The notes beneath the pieces were generated by a model. That model worked only from the letters and a program-made list of their open reading frames with translations, made no database searches and was not told the origin of the DNA. Shown in pieces: positions 27,127-36,477 of a DNA stretch of 64,000 nucleotides. Origin of the DNA: Curtobacterium sp. 9128. Lineage in GTDB: Bacteria > Actinomycetota > Actinomycetes > Actinomycetales > Microbacteriaceae. The first letter of the stretch is position 1; each line of letters starts with the position of its first letter. Made by a program: the position numbers and the translations under genes. The stretch is taken from positions 284,606 through 348,605 of the forward strand of contig NZ_VEAF01000002.1 in NCBI RefSeq assembly GCF_007673775.1, read 5' to 3'.

Positions 27127-27549
27127 TCAGCGGGACCGTGTCGTCTGGTGCCGAGCCGCCCAGATCCCACCGATCACGCAGAGCAGCGCGACGACGACCG
27201 ACCCGACCACGAACGGCCCGAGGGCGTAGCCGGCCGGGAACACCAGCAGCTCGGTGACGTCCTGCCGGATCAGCGCGTAGCCGACCGACCCGACGCCGAG
27301 CATGACCAGGTACGCCGTCGCCGCCGCCACCAGCCCGGTGACGCCGGGGTTGCCGTCCGGGATCCCGAACGCCGTCGCGAGGAAGACGACCACCGCTCCG
27401 CCCACCACCATCGCCGGGCCGAGGTACGGAGTGGCGTCGGGCTGCGTGATGACCTCGACGTTCGCCAGGAGCGCCTCGAACCCACTCACGGCGATGACGA
27501 GCGCGATGAAGAGGACCGACGTCATCGTCGCCACCAACCACCGGGACAT
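27127..27549 (-). CDS. small four-helix membrane protein
   Basis: The 140-residue product MSRWLVATMTSVLFIALVIA has four predicted membrane helices and a short basic tail. It resembles the uncharacterised DUF6121-type proteins of Microbacteriaceae, an assignment from memory. TACGAT lies exactly six bases before the ATG, so the mRNA is probably leaderless. The frame continues far upstream but loses protein-like character. Confidence 0.7.
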   Translation of the reverse strand: MSRWLVATMTSVLFIALVIAVSGFEALLANVEVITQPDATPYLGPAMVVGGAVVVFLATAFGIPDGNPGVTGLVAAATAYLVMLGVGSVGYALIRQDVTELLVFPAGYALGPFVVGSVVVALLCVIGGIWAARHQTTRSR

Positions 27550-27555
27550 GGTGCG

Positions 27556-27561
27556 ATCGTA
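27556..27561 (-). promoter_or_regulatory. -10 element for a leaderless transcript
   Basis: TACGAT (TANNNT class) ends six bases before ATG 27549 and no Shine-Dalgarno site is present. This fits transcription starting at the A of the start codon. No clear -35 is seen. Confidence 0.45.
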
Positions 27562-27710
27562 TCGCCGCCGGGCCCGCTGGTGCGGGTGGGTGCGCGTCCG
27601 GGCGGGTGCCGCTCGTCCGCGGCGAGTGCTCGTCCGCTGCGGACCGGGATCCGGACACAGCACCGTGGAGATCCGCGGCGCTGTGTCCGCTCCGCGGTTC
27701 CCGGAGGACG

Positions 27711-28388
27711 TCAGCGCGCCTGCTGCGCCTGCTGCTCCTGCGCATCGCGCTCGGCACGGCGCTGTTCCTGTGCCGCGCCGACGAGCGCGATCGCGATGGT
27801 CGCCGTGATGACGGGGACGCTCGCGGTGATCGGGGCCACCGGCTCGGGCGCCACGGACGCGCCGGTCGGGCGAGCCGCATCGGTCGTGTCCGCCGGGCGA
27901 GCCGCGTCGGCCCGGCGAGCCACGTCGGTCGTGCCCGTCCCGCCCGTCGCGTCGGCAACGCCGGCCTGGAGGCTCGGGGCGGGGTCCGGCACGTCGGTCC
28001 CGGTCGCGGTCGCCACCAGGACGGGCGCACCCGGATCCGCCTCGTGCTGGCGGAGCGCTGGCCCGACCACGGGCAGCACGGCGGTCGTCGCCAGCGGCTC
28101 CGGGGAGAGCTCGGCGGCCGTCTCGAGTCCTGCCCGCTCGGCACCCCGGCGCGCCTTCGCCATCCGCACCAGGACGACGACGGCGACGATCGCCCAGATG
28201 CCGTTGACGATCGTGGAGGGGACGGCCCCGTGAGCGGCGACGTTGACCGCCACGGCCAGACCGCCGACCAGGTTGAAGAGCTGGTACACCGGGCCGTTCG
28301 GGAGCTTGCCGGTCGAGAACAGGATGTATCCCGCCAAGACAGTTACTGCTCCGAACCAGCCGAGGAACTCCACGATTCCAGACAACAC
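27711..28388 (-). CDS. CBU_0592-like membrane protein with long low-complexity tail
   Basis: The first ~80 residues (GIVEFLGWFGAVTVLAGYIL ... GPVYQLFNLVGGLAVAVN ... IVNGIWAIVAVVVLVR) match the three-helix pattern I know from CBU_0592-like membrane proteins of unknown role. The remaining ~145 residues are Ala/Thr/Asp/Pro-rich with a repeated ADAARPADTTDAARP stretch, one more hydrophobic helix and a Gln/Arg-rich end. GTG 28388 is chosen because GGAG lies six bases before it; the longer frame upstream looks non-coding. Confidence 0.6.
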   Translation of the reverse strand: MLSGIVEFLGWFGAVTVLAGYILFSTGKLPNGPVYQLFNLVGGLAVAVNVAAHGAVPSTIVNGIWAIVAVVVLVRMAKARRGAERAGLETAAELSPEPLATTAVLPVVGPALRQHEADPGAPVLVATATGTDVPDPAPSLQAGVADATGGTGTTDVARRADAARPADTTDAARPTGASVAPEPVAPITASVPVITATIAIALVGAAQEQRRAERDAQEQQAQQAR

Positions 28389-28528
28389 GCGCGACTCCGG
28401 GCACGACGAGGAACGACCGATTCGAGCTGGCCGTTCGAGAGGGTGGGACGAGCCGCGGGACACGGCATCGGGAGCATCGTAGGCACAGCGGGAGCCGCCA
28501 CGGAAGTCGGCCCGGCGTGGCGGCGGGT

Positions 28529-28545
28529 CCCCCAGTTGGTGGGGG
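28529..28545. terminator. possible terminator after pilO
   Basis: CCCCCA and TGGGGG pair around a five-base loop, 19 bp beyond the pilO stop. It may end the pilus operon. There is no T-run. Confidence 0.45.
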
Positions 28546-28563
28546 TGCTGGAGCGGTGGACCG

Positions 28564-29310
28564 TCAGCCCTTGGTCTGGGGAGCTCCGGCTTCGTCACTG
28601 AGCACGTAGACGTACCCGCTGAAGGTCCAGCTCGGGGTGGCCGCGGCCGAATCGGAGGAACCCGTCGATGCGCTGCCGTTCTCGGTCGCGGACGAGATGG
28701 AGTCGATGAGGTAGAGCCGTCCGTCCGACTGCATGCCCTTCACGAAGGCCAGCGCCTGCGAGAACGACCCGTTGACCGACACCGCCACGGGGATCACCGA
28801 GAAGTTCTGCGACGTGATCGCACTGTTCGTGGTGGCTCTGGGGACCGCGGGAGTGCTCGCGGTGGGGGACGCTGTCGGTTCCGACGTCGCCGACGGGCTC
28901 GGGCTCGGGGTACTGCCCCCCGTGGCCGCGGCGGCGGACCCCGTCGGGCTGGTCGCAGCCGGCGGTGAGTACGCCTGCGGATCACCGATCGTGACGGTCG
29001 CGACCGTCACGCCAGCGGCGTCGGCCGTCGAGTTCAACTCCGTCAGCAGTCCGGACGTGTTCGGTACCGACGGGACCGACGTGCGGAGCGCTGCGAGGGA
29101 CGCCTGCATCTGCGGGAGGGACTTCGCCTGTTCCCGCAGCCGGTCGATCTCGGCACGGGTCGTGGCGTTGCTGCTCGCCGTGTCCGCGGTGTCGCTCCGG
29201 GCAACGGATGCGCGGGCGAGCTGCGGCTGCACGCCGAGGAAGTAGCCGCCCAGGACGACGACGACGGCTGCGACGCCCGCGATCAGGAGCATCATCCGGT
29301 TGCGGCTCAT
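28564..29310 (-). CDS. pilO: type IV pilus inner-membrane alignment protein PilO-like
   Basis: PilO with PilN and PilM forms the platform linking the pilus motor to the envelope. The 248-residue product has one N-terminal membrane helix (8-25), a coiled coil (EIDRLREQAKSLPQMQASLA), and a C-terminal domain (FSVIPVAVSVNGSFSQALAFVKGMQSDGR) that fits the PilO ferredoxin-like fold. These are joined by a Ser/Thr/Pro linker at about 115-165. The start overlaps the pilN stop (TGATG). Assignment rests on topology and gene order more than on sequence. Confidence 0.78.
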   Translation of the reverse strand: MSRNRMMLLIAGVAAVVVVLGGYFLGVQPQLARASVARSDTADTASSNATTRAEIDRLREQAKSLPQMQASLAALRTSVPSVPNTSGLLTELNSTADAAGVTVATVTIGDPQAYSPPAATSPTGSAAAATGGSTPSPSPSATSEPTASPTASTPAVPRATTNSAITSQNFSVIPVAVSVNGSFSQALAFVKGMQSDGRLYLIDSISSATENGSASTGSSDSAAATPSWTFSGYVYVLSDEAGAPQTKG

Positions 29311-30077
29311 CACTTGCCCTTCAGGTCGTACTTGCCGTCGAACACGCGTTGGTCGAGGTGGATGGTCATGTCGACCGTGTACACGTTCGACGAGGTGTCG
29401 AGCGTCACGGCATTGGCGTTCGCATCGACGAAGCCGTTGATGCCCTTGACGGACTCGAGCCATGCCGGGACCGAAGGCAGTGTCCGGCTCTGGGCGTCGA
29501 TGGTCAGCGTCGCGATCCGCTGCCCCTGCAACGGCCCGTCGGCTTGGGCGTACGCCTCGAGTGGGGATGCGGAGTCGACCTGGACACCGGCGATCGTCAC
29601 CCCGGCGGGCAGCGAGTCCTGGACACCCTGCAACGTCGACTGCCAGTCGACCTCCGTCGACCCGCCCACGGCCTGCGCGGCGCGGAGCAGGTCGGACTGC
29701 GTCTCCACGCTGCGGACGTCGCGGTAGCGCTGCTGTTCGAGCAGGAGCGAGTCGGTCTGACCGCGCTCGGCAGCGAGGCGGTCCTCGGCTTGGACCGCCG
29801 CTGCGGAGGAGACGACCACGGCCATCCCGACCGCGACCGCGACGACGACGACTCCGAGCCATGCTCGCCGTACGACCGCGCGCTGCCGACGGTCGACGAG
29901 CACCTCGGTCGGCAGCAGGTCGACGCGGGGCACCCCGCCGAGGACGAGCGACTGTGCGGAGCGCCCCTGGCGCTTCGCGCGTTGTGCGCTCTCGGCCGCG
30001 ACCTTCGCCGCCTGTGCGTCTGCACCGCGAGGACGAGAGGACCTGGACGACCGCTTCGGTTCGAGGACCTTCGTCAT
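29310..30077 (-). CDS. pilN: type IV pilus assembly protein PilN-like
   Basis: PilN binds PilM through its cytoplasmic N-terminus and PilO in the membrane. In the 255-residue product, VPRVDLLPTEVL (~47-58) is the conserved PilM-binding motif (usually INLLP). A membrane helix and a periplasm-type domain with TLTIDAQSRTLPSVPAWLES follow. ATG 30077 makes a four-base overlap with the pilM stop. Confidence 0.85.
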   Translation of the reverse strand: MTKVLEPKRSSRSSRPRGADAQAAKVAAESAQRAKRQGRSAQSLVLGGVPRVDLLPTEVLVDRRQRAVVRRAWLGVVVVAVAVGMAVVVSSAAAVQAEDRLAAERGQTDSLLLEQQRYRDVRSVETQSDLLRAAQAVGGSTEVDWQSTLQGVQDSLPAGVTIAGVQVDSASPLEAYAQADGPLQGQRIATLTIDAQSRTLPSVPAWLESVKGINGFVDANANAVTLDTSSNVYTVDMTIHLDQRVFDGKYDLKGK

Positions 30078-31126
30078 GCTGCTGCGCTCCCGGAGGCGAG
30101 CCCCCACGCGACGGCAGCGGCGAGGCCACGGTCGGCGAGGTGCTCCTTGGTGATGGAACGGGTGGTCGCCGCGTCAGCGAACGCGTCACCGGCGACGACG
30201 GGGAGGCGAGCCTGGTCCTGCAACGCCTGAGCGAAGCCCGGCAGCTGTGAGCCGCCGCCCGCGAGCACGATGCTCGACACCGTCGAACCGGGTCGGGTGC
30301 TCACGTAGTAGTTGACCGTGTTGCGGAGGCTGCTGAGCAGTTCACCGGTGACGTCACGGAGCTTCAGCGCGGCGCGCACGTCGTCCGGTGTCTGCGCTCT
30401 CGTCCCCAGTCCGACCCAGCGCTTCACGGCTTCCGCCTGGTCGGTCGGGATCTCGAGGGACGCTGCGAGCGACTTGGTCACCTCGTCGCCGCCCGTCGGC
30501 ACGATGCGGACGAACTGCGGGACACCGTCATGAGCGATGACGACCGTGGTCGTGTTCGCACCGACCTCGACCAGGGCGTGGGTTCCGGGGAACCGGGACG
30601 ACGGGAGGTACACCCGGGTCAGGGCGAACGGGATGAGGTCAACGGCCACGGGGTTGAGCCCGGCCAGCTGCACGGCGCGGACGTTCGCCAGGACCGCGTC
30701 CTTGACCGCGGCGATGAGCAGACCGTGCACGACTGGGCCCTCCGGAGCGTCGGACTCGGAGATCGGGTAGAAGTCGAGGATGGCGTCGCCGACCGGCACC
30801 GGGAGCATGTCCTGCACCTGGAACGGCAGGGACTCGCGGATCTGCGCGAGTGGAGCGCGGGGCACGGTGAGGTCGCGGGAGAGCACCCGCTGGTTCCCGA
30901 TGCCGAGCACCACGTTCTTCGACCGGAACCTGCCGACGCGCCACAGCTCGCGGAGGCTGCCGGCGATGGTGTTCGGTTCGAGCACCTCACCCCGGCTCGT
31001 CGACAGCGGGGGCAGCGGGACCTCGGCGATGCGGGAGATCACCGGTTCCGGCTTGTCCGGGTTCGTCACCTCGACACCGCGGATGAACTCGCCACCGATG
31101 TCGATCCCGACCACGCTCTTCGCCAT
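30074..31126 (-). CDS. pilM: type IV pilus actin-like ATPase PilM
   Basis: PilM is a cytoplasmic FtsA/actin-fold protein that recruits PilN. The 350-residue product has phosphate-1 loop SVVGIDIGGEFIRGVEV, VEVGANTTTVVIAHDG (phosphate-2) and IVLAGGGSQLPGFAQAL (adenosine motif). Start at ATG 31126 follows AGGA by five bases; the frame upstream is a shadow of pilD. Confidence 0.93.
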   Translation of the reverse strand: MAKSVVGIDIGGEFIRGVEVTNPDKPEPVISRIAEVPLPPLSTSRGEVLEPNTIAGSLRELWRVGRFRSKNVVLGIGNQRVLSRDLTVPRAPLAQIRESLPFQVQDMLPVPVGDAILDFYPISESDAPEGPVVHGLLIAAVKDAVLANVRAVQLAGLNPVAVDLIPFALTRVYLPSSRFPGTHALVEVGANTTTVVIAHDGVPQFVRIVPTGGDEVTKSLAASLEIPTDQAEAVKRWVGLGTRAQTPDDVRAALKLRDVTGELLSSLRNTVNYYVSTRPGSTVSSIVLAGGGSQLPGFAQALQDQARLPVVAGDAFADAATTRSITKEHLADRGLAAAVAWGLASGSAAA

Positions 31127-31142
31127 GGGATTCCTTTCGCCC

Positions 31143-31976
31143 TCAGGCCAGACCGATGATCCGGAGGTACTCGTCGAGTACCTCCGGACCGAAGAAGATG
31201 CCGACCCACGCACCCCCGAGCATCCAGGGGCCGAACGGGATCCCGCCGCCGCGCTTCGCACGTCCGATGGCGATGAGGCCGATCGCGAAGGTACCGCCGA
31301 GGACGAACGCCGCGAAAGCTCCCACTGCGAGGGGTCCCCATCCGAGGTACGCGAGCACGAAGCCGAGCACACCGGCGAGCTTCACGTCACCGAGGCCCAT
31401 CCCCCCGGGCACGGCGAGCGCGAGCGCGAGGTACGCGCCACCGAGCACGACCAACCCGGCGGCACCGCGGAGCAACGCCCACCAGTCCCCCTCGAGCACG
31501 GCAGCTGCGCCGAGCAGGACGACGAGGACGGGGTACGCGGGCAGCACGATCGCGTTCGGCAGCCGACGGACGTCGAGGTCGATGAGTGCCAGGGACACCG
31601 AGACCGCGACGAAGTACAGCATCGCCACGAGCACGCAGGTCGACACCAGGGCGCTGCGTGCATCGGTCGACTGCAGGAGGGAGGGCCCGAACCGCGCCAC
31701 CACGACCGTGAAGGCGGCACCCGTCGCGAGCTCCACCAGGGGGTACCGGGCCGAGATCGGTGTCGCGCAGTCCCGGCACCGGCCGCGGAGGACGAGCCAC
31801 GACAGCACGGGGACGTTGTCGCGCGCACGGATCTCGTGTCCACATCGTGGGCAGGCACTCGCCGGCGAGACGACCGACAGACCCGCTGGGACGCGGTACA
31901 CGACGACGTTGAGGAAGGACCCGACCGCCAGGCCGACCAACGCCGTGAAGCCGACGATCATGAGCGCCCCGGTCAT
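31143..31976 (-). CDS. pilD: prepilin peptidase / N-methyltransferase
   Basis: PilD cleaves the short leader of prepilins and methylates the new N-terminus. The 277-residue product has two CxxC pairs (C42/C45 and C67/C70) in the cytoplasmic methyltransferase loop [19 protein letters not shown], the aspartate motif [11 protein letters not shown] (131-141) and the GLGDVKLAG motif with Asp197. Together these are the aspartyl protease and zinc signatures of the bifunctional enzyme. Its ATGA start overlaps the preceding gene. Confidence 0.95.
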   Translation of the reverse strand: MTGALMIVGFTALVGLAVGSFLNVVVYRVPAGLSVVSPASACPRCGHEIRARDNVPVLSWLVLRGRCRDCATPISARYPLVELATGAAFTVVVARFGPSLLQSTDARSALVSTCVLVAMLYFVAVSVSLALIDLDVRRLPNAIVLPAYPVLVVLLGAAAVLEGDWWALLRGAAGLVVLGGAYLALALAVPGGMGLGDVKLAGVLGFVLAYLGWGPLAVGAFAAFVLGGTFAIGLIAIGRAKRGGGIPFGPWMLGGAWVGIFFGPEVLDEYLRIIGLA

Positions 31977-33793
31977 CGTGGAGCGCCGCTCGCGTCGTAG
32001 GCCGACCTGACCTCGATCTGAGACGTCACCTTGTACGTCGTCACGACCGGCTGCGGGAAGAAGGGCGGGGTGTAACTCCCCAGGCTGCTGTCGTAGCCGT
32101 ACGCCTTCAGGTACCCGTTCGAGCCCTGACCGACTGCGCCGCGGTAGCGCTGCGCGATCGCCCCGTTGACGGTCAGGGTGCCCCGCGCACCGCCGACCGA
32201 GTAGTTCTGCACCGTGAAGGTCCCCTGGTTCGACAGGATCGCGGCCTCGATCCTGCGGTCGGCGTCGAGGATCGGCGTGCTGCCGACCATCGGGTTCCAG
32301 ACCATCACCGCCTCCTGCCCGACGAGCCCGAGCACCGTCGATGCCGCTCGGGGCGTCGCGTAGACCAGGTCGTCCGTGATGTAGACGTAGTTCTCAGCGA
32401 CGAGGGACACCGACTGGTCGACCTTGCCCGACACGAAGAGGTCGCCGTTCCCGCACCCGTAGGCGGTGGCGTAGTCGAAGCTGCCGCCGCTGGCCTTCAC
32501 GGGCTTGGACTCCGTGTAGTTCACGGTCGTCGTCCCGCCCCACCATGTCGTCTGCTTCATGGTCCCGGTGGCGGGGAACCCGAGCCCGTTGTCGACCGTG
32601 CTCGGGCTCTTCATGCACGCCGAGGTCGCGGTCTTCGCGGTGAACGCGTTCCAGTAGTAGTTCGGGTTGGTCGTCGCTCCGGTGCCAGCGGAAGCGGGCT
32701 CGTCCTGCACGTAGAGGAGGTCGTCGGCGAGGAGCTTCGTGCTGACCGTCGCTCCGGAACCCTGCAGGTCGGAGATCGAGCCGCACTTCGCGGGGGCGGA
32801 CCCGTAGGGGGACGCCTTCTGCAGATTGGTGGCTATCGTCAGCGGGGAACGGATCTTCATGGTCCCGTTGCCGAGGAACGTGATCTGCGTGGGCCCGGTG
32901 TACAGGCAGCCGGTCCCCGGCTTGGTTCCCGTGATCGCACTGTTGTCGGAGTACATCCGGTCGAGTCCGGCGCTGATCGTGGACGGGGGCGTGTAGGAGC
33001 CGACGACCTCGGGTTGGTACCCCGTGTAGTAGGAGAAGTTCGGGGTCTTCTTCGGCGAGCACTTCTGGTCGCTCCATCCGATGGCCGACTGCACGGTGCT
33101 CTTGAACGTGCCACCACAGATGAGCATCATGTCGTTCGACCGGATCGGTCCGTTCAGGGAGTCACCGTCCTGGAACTGGATCCTCGTGCAGGCCGGCTTG
33201 CCGGTCGTCGGCGTCACGGTGTACGCGGCGTTCTGGTAGACGTTCGTGCAGCTCTCGCCGGTCACGTCCGGGTCGCCGGACTCGTAGTCGGTCCAGTACA
33301 GGTAGTTCGAGAACCCGTCCGGCTTGACGTTCGCGACCAGGGTCCGTGTGGTCGTACCGGCCCTGCCGGTGACCTGCACCCTGACGATGCCCTGCTGTCC
33401 GTAGATGCTGTTGTCCACCGCGTACCGGTACGACGTCGTCCCGGTGGCGCCCGTCGAGTCGGGCACAGCGACCCAGCTGTCGAACGCCGCGTTCCCACCC
33501 TTGCCGTTCACGAACCGGTCGCCGGAACTGAACGGAGCCGTCTCGTCGCCGTACTTCGTCGCGTAGGCGTTGTCACCGTTCACCCGCGACTGGTAGTCGG
33601 CGAGCCCGGCGTACGCCGCTGCCATCGCGTTCGCGTAGTCGCGGTCCGAGGTCGTCTTGGCCGCGCCTGACGAGGCGACGCCGACCAGCGTGGCCGCCAG
33701 GATCATCACGACCATCCCGATGCCGAGCACGGCTGCGAGGGCGATGCCACGGTCGTCGTCGTGGGACCGGATGAGGTGCAGGATGCGTCGCAT
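31973..33793 (-). CDS. large PilX-like pilus protein (606 residues)
   Basis: The N-terminus [20 protein letters not shown], then [19 protein letters not shown], has the basic head, glycine and hydrophobic helix of a PilX-type minor pilin. The usual Glu at +5 is missing, so processing by PilD is uncertain. The remaining ~560 residues are Thr/Ser/Gly/Tyr-rich and beta-like, with several cysteines ([45 protein letters not shown]). Most PilX proteins are near 200 residues, so this could be a tip adhesin carried on a pilin stalk. ATG 33793 is 2 bp after the upstream stop. Confidence 0.75.
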   Translation of the reverse strand: MRRILHLIRSHDDDRGIALAAVLGIGMVVMILAATLVGVASSGAAKTTSDRDYANAMAAAYAGLADYQSRVNGDNAYATKYGDETAPFSSGDRFVNGKGGNAAFDSWVAVPDSTGATGTTSYRYAVDNSIYGQQGIVRVQVTGRAGTTTRTLVANVKPDGFSNYLYWTDYESGDPDVTGESCTNVYQNAAYTVTPTTGKPACTRIQFQDGDSLNGPIRSNDMMLICGGTFKSTVQSAIGWSDQKCSPKKTPNFSYYTGYQPEVVGSYTPPSTISAGLDRMYSDNSAITGTKPGTGCLYTGPTQITFLGNGTMKIRSPLTIATNLQKASPYGSAPAKCGSISDLQGSGATVSTKLLADDLLYVQDEPASAGTGATTNPNYYWNAFTAKTATSACMKSPSTVDNGLGFPATGTMKQTTWWGGTTTVNYTESKPVKASGGSFDYATAYGCGNGDLFVSGKVDQSVSLVAENYVYITDDLVYATPRAASTVLGLVGQEAVMVWNPMVGSTPILDADRRIEAAILSNQGTFTVQNYSVGGARGTLTVNGAIAQRYRGAVGQGSNGYLKAYGYDSSLGSYTPPFFPQPVVTTYKVTSQIEVRSAYDASGAPR

Positions 33794-33795
33794 GG

Positions 33796-34503
33796 TCAGG
33801 GTCCGAACTGCAGGTTGGGCATGCTCACGGTGCTCGTGAGCGTCACGTTGTCGGCGGCGGCGAGCCGCGTCAGGTCCTTCTCGCCGACCGTGACCGAGAA
33901 CGTCACCGATCGCACGGCCTGGAGGTCCGCATCGCTCAGCCCGGCTGCCGTCGGCGTGAGCGGGTTGTTGCCGGCGTCCCGGTAGGTGAAGAGCGTCCCG
34001 GGGACGACGTTCGTCCCGAGGATGATGGTGGAGGTCGGGGTGTCGGAGAGCGCCGCGGTCGCCGACCGGGGGAAGTCGAAGTAGGTCTTCGTGGGATCGG
34101 TCGGCGTGCCCGACCACTTCGTCTCGGTGATCGTGCCCTTCGTCGGGTCGAGCGTGAACTGGACCTCGACGGGTTGCACCTCGACCGCGGAGTTCAGGTT
34201 GATGTAGGCGAAGAACCGGACGGACGTCGCGGACGCGTACTGGAAGGCGTACTGCGTGTCGGTGCCGCTCTGCACGGGGTTGTTCGAGGCGACCCGGAGC
34301 ATGCGCTGCACCTCCCGCATGACGGTCGTGGACACCCGGGTGTTGGCGTCGACGCCGGTTCCCGTCGCGGAGGCCCTCGCGACCGAGACGAAGAAGGCGC
34401 CCGCCATCGCGAGGACGAGGACGCCGACGCTCATCGCGACCAGGAGCTCGGCGAGGGAGACACCGCGATCCTCTCGACGGATGCGGTGGAGGAGGCGGAT
34501 CAC
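33796..34503 (-). CDS. PilW-like minor prepilin
   Basis: The 235-residue product has the prepilin signature RREDRG followed by VSLAELLVAMSVGVLVLAMA: cleavage after Gly, Glu at +5, long hydrophobic helix. A beta-rich globular part follows. The start is GTG, overlapping the upstream stop as GTGA, so it is coupled to the PilV-like gene. Family placement (PilW) rests on size and gene order. Confidence 0.82.
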   Translation of the reverse strand: MIRLLHRIRREDRGVSLAELLVAMSVGVLVLAMAGAFFVSVARASATGTGVDANTRVSTTVMREVQRMLRVASNNPVQSGTDTQYAFQYASATSVRFFAYINLNSAVEVQPVEVQFTLDPTKGTITETKWSGTPTDPTKTYFDFPRSATAALSDTPTSTIILGTNVVPGTLFTYRDAGNNPLTPTAAGLSDADLQAVRSVTFSVTVGEKDLTRLAAADNVTLTSTVSMPNLQFGP

Positions 34504-35891
34504 GGGGTCGGCACCCGTCGTGGGTCGAGCATGGTCTTCCCGGGGGTGATCGTCACACCGTTCGCCGGTGTCGCGTTCGCAGTGCCGGGTGAGAAGGAGA
34601 TCTGGATGATGCCGCCGAGGATCTTGAGCACCTTGCCGGACGAGAACGTGTACGTGCCGTACGGGAGCGCAACGGTCGGGTTCTTCGACACTCCGGTGAA
34701 GGTGTACGTGGTGGTCGTCGCGCACCCGGGATCGCCGGAGTTCGCAACGGGCGTCGTCGTCGTCGCGGTGAGCACGTTGTCGTTCGGGTCGGCGAGGGTC
34801 ACCTGGACCGCCTGCACCGGCGCGTACGCCGTCACCGGGTCACCGGCGTTCGCCGGCGCGACCGCCGCGACGGGAGGCACGACCGCCGCACCGTTGGCCG
34901 GCCAGTTGACCGGGTCGGTGCTGAGACACTTCGACGGGCTGCCGGCGACCGCACGGTACCCATCGGTGAAGGGGAAGGCCTGTGTGGTGGTCGTCGTCAG
35001 CGGACCGATGTCGGTGGTCTTGCGGCGGAGGGTCACCGGTGCGCTCGTCGGCAGGGTCATCGCCGCGGTCGTGTTCGTGGGGTCCTGCCACTTCAGCGTG
35101 TAGGTCGACGCGCTGTCGTAGTTGAAGTTCGCCGCCGACGTCTGGTTGGCCCCGACGGTCACCGTCGCCGACGGGGCTGTGGTCTGCGTGCCGAGGGAGT
35201 TCGCGGAGGTGCCGTCGTCGATGTTGCCCGACTTCGTCAGGGTCACGTCGTACCGGCCCGGTTTGACGTTGAGGGCGTAGCTGCAGCCGGTGGCGTCCGT
35301 CTGCGGGACGGCCGAGGTGATGGCGGTTGCGCCGCTCGGGTTGCTCGCGTTCGGCGTGATGGAGACCGACACCCCCTGGTTGCCCGCTCCGTTCGCGGCA
35401 CGCGTGACGGAGACGATGACGGTGCCGAGGTTCGCTGCCGTGACCGAGGTCGAGGGCGCGACCATGCTGTTCATGGCGATGGACTGCGTCGCCCCACGGC
35501 CGCTGGCGGTCCAGCTGACGGTCATCGACACCCGCTTGTACGCGAGCGGGCCGCCGCCGGCGCCGCAGGCGTTCCCGGTACCGGCGGTCGGGATCCACCG
35601 CGCCACCTGGGTGACCGTGTAGGTCATGTTCCCGATCGTCGTCTGTGACGTCTTGTCGACGACCCCGAAGAGGTTCGTGCTCGTCCGCGCCTGGTCGATC
35701 GCGTCCTGGGCCAGGCCGATCGCGACCTCCCGCGATCGCGACCCCTGCGCGAGGTACAGCGATCCCACGATCCCGGTCGCCACGCCCGCCGCGATCAACG
35801 CGAACACCGTCATGGCCACGAGCACCTCGACGATCGAGAAGCCCTCGTCGTGCTCTCGGGCATCGCGGAGGAGGGTCGTGATCCGCAGCAT
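34500..35891 (-). CDS. PilV-like prepilin with large Thr-rich extension
   Basis: The N-terminus REHDEG, then FSIVEVLVAMTVFALIAAGV, is a class III prepilin signal with Glu at +5. At 463 residues it is over twice the normal PilV length. The extension carries repeated beta modules, one of them (CSYALNVKPGRYDVTLTKSG) like the carboxypeptidase-regulatory/Cna-B fold. Start is ATG 35891, five bases after GGAGG; a GTG two codons earlier would overlap that site. Confidence 0.8.
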   Translation of the reverse strand: MLRITTLLRDAREHDEGFSIVEVLVAMTVFALIAAGVATGIVGSLYLAQGSRSREVAIGLAQDAIDQARTSTNLFGVVDKTSQTTIGNMTYTVTQVARWIPTAGTGNACGAGGGPLAYKRVSMTVSWTASGRGATQSIAMNSMVAPSTSVTAANLGTVIVSVTRAANGAGNQGVSVSITPNASNPSGATAITSAVPQTDATGCSYALNVKPGRYDVTLTKSGNIDDGTSANSLGTQTTAPSATVTVGANQTSAANFNYDSASTYTLKWQDPTNTTAAMTLPTSAPVTLRRKTTDIGPLTTTTTQAFPFTDGYRAVAGSPSKCLSTDPVNWPANGAAVVPPVAAVAPANAGDPVTAYAPVQAVQVTLADPNDNVLTATTTTPVANSGDPGCATTTTYTFTGVSKNPTVALPYGTYTFSSGKVLKILGGIIQISFSPGTANATPANGVTITPGKTMLDPRRVPTP

Positions 35892-35930
35892 GGTCACCTC
35901 CGGTTCGTGGTCGTGGTCGTGGTCAGACGC

Positions 35931-35973
35931 CAGGGGCGGACCAGGACTCGGTCCGAGTCGCGATCCGCCCCTG
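35931..35973 (-). promoter_or_regulatory. compound hairpin between the pilin and minor pilin genes
   Basis: An outer 10-bp perfect stem (CAGGGGCGGA / TCCGCCCCTG) encloses an inner 7-bp stem (GACTCGG / CCGAGTC) with a one-base centre. It starts 12 bp after the pilin stop. It could stop most transcripts and protect the pilin mRNA end, giving much pilin and little minor pilin. Confidence 0.65.
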
Positions 35974-35985
35974 GTCGGGTCGTGG

Positions 35986-36411
35986 TCAGCAGCCCCCGGC
36001 CTTGACCGCCCCGTCGGCGTTCACGTGGAAGGGATTCGACGCAGTGCTCGTCGCGTCGATGCAGAACGTCCCGGCGGTTGCGTTCGAGCTCCGCAGGGCG
36101 GGAGCGACGCCGGGCGCGTCGTACGTGTTCCCGCCGTAGCCGTTCAGACCGGTGAGGGTCCCGTTGGCCGGGAACGTGTTCGTCTGGGTGAAGTTCGCGA
36201 CGAGGGCGGTCTTGGCGCTCTGCAGGTCGGACTTCGCGGCCGAGTCCTTCGCGTTGTTCTGCACGTTGAGGTAGACCGGGATGGCGATCGCCGCGAGGAT
36301 GCCGATGATGATGACGACGACGAGGAGTTCGATGAGCGTGAAGCCCTTCTCCTCCTCGGCGAGGAGGCCCTTGCGGCGAGCTTCGAGCTTGCCCATGAGA
36401 GCGAAGTACAT
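35986..36411 (-). CDS. pilA: type IV major pilin
   Basis: This is the main structural subunit of the pilus. LLAEEEKG followed by FTLIELLVVVIIIGILAAIAIP is a textbook prepilin signal (cut after Gly23, Glu at +5), then QNNAKDSAAKSDLQSAKTAL. The globular head is short and ends with a Cys pair (GTFCIDA, KAGGC) that may form the D-loop disulfide. At 141 residues it is of usual size. ATG 36411 is chosen because GGAAA lies six bases before it; ATG 36423, four codons earlier, is possible. It has its own promoter. Confidence 0.92.
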   Translation of the reverse strand: MYFALMGKLEARRKGLLAEEEKGFTLIELLVVVIIIGILAAIAIPVYLNVQNNAKDSAAKSDLQSAKTALVANFTQTNTFPANGTLTGLNGYGGNTYDAPGVAPALRSSNATAGTFCIDATSTASNPFHVNADGAVKAGGC

Positions 36412-36477
36412 TGTGGTTTCCATTCTTTCAGGAATGTCGGGAGAGGGGAATTCGGGCGGTGCTCGCCGCCGATGGAC

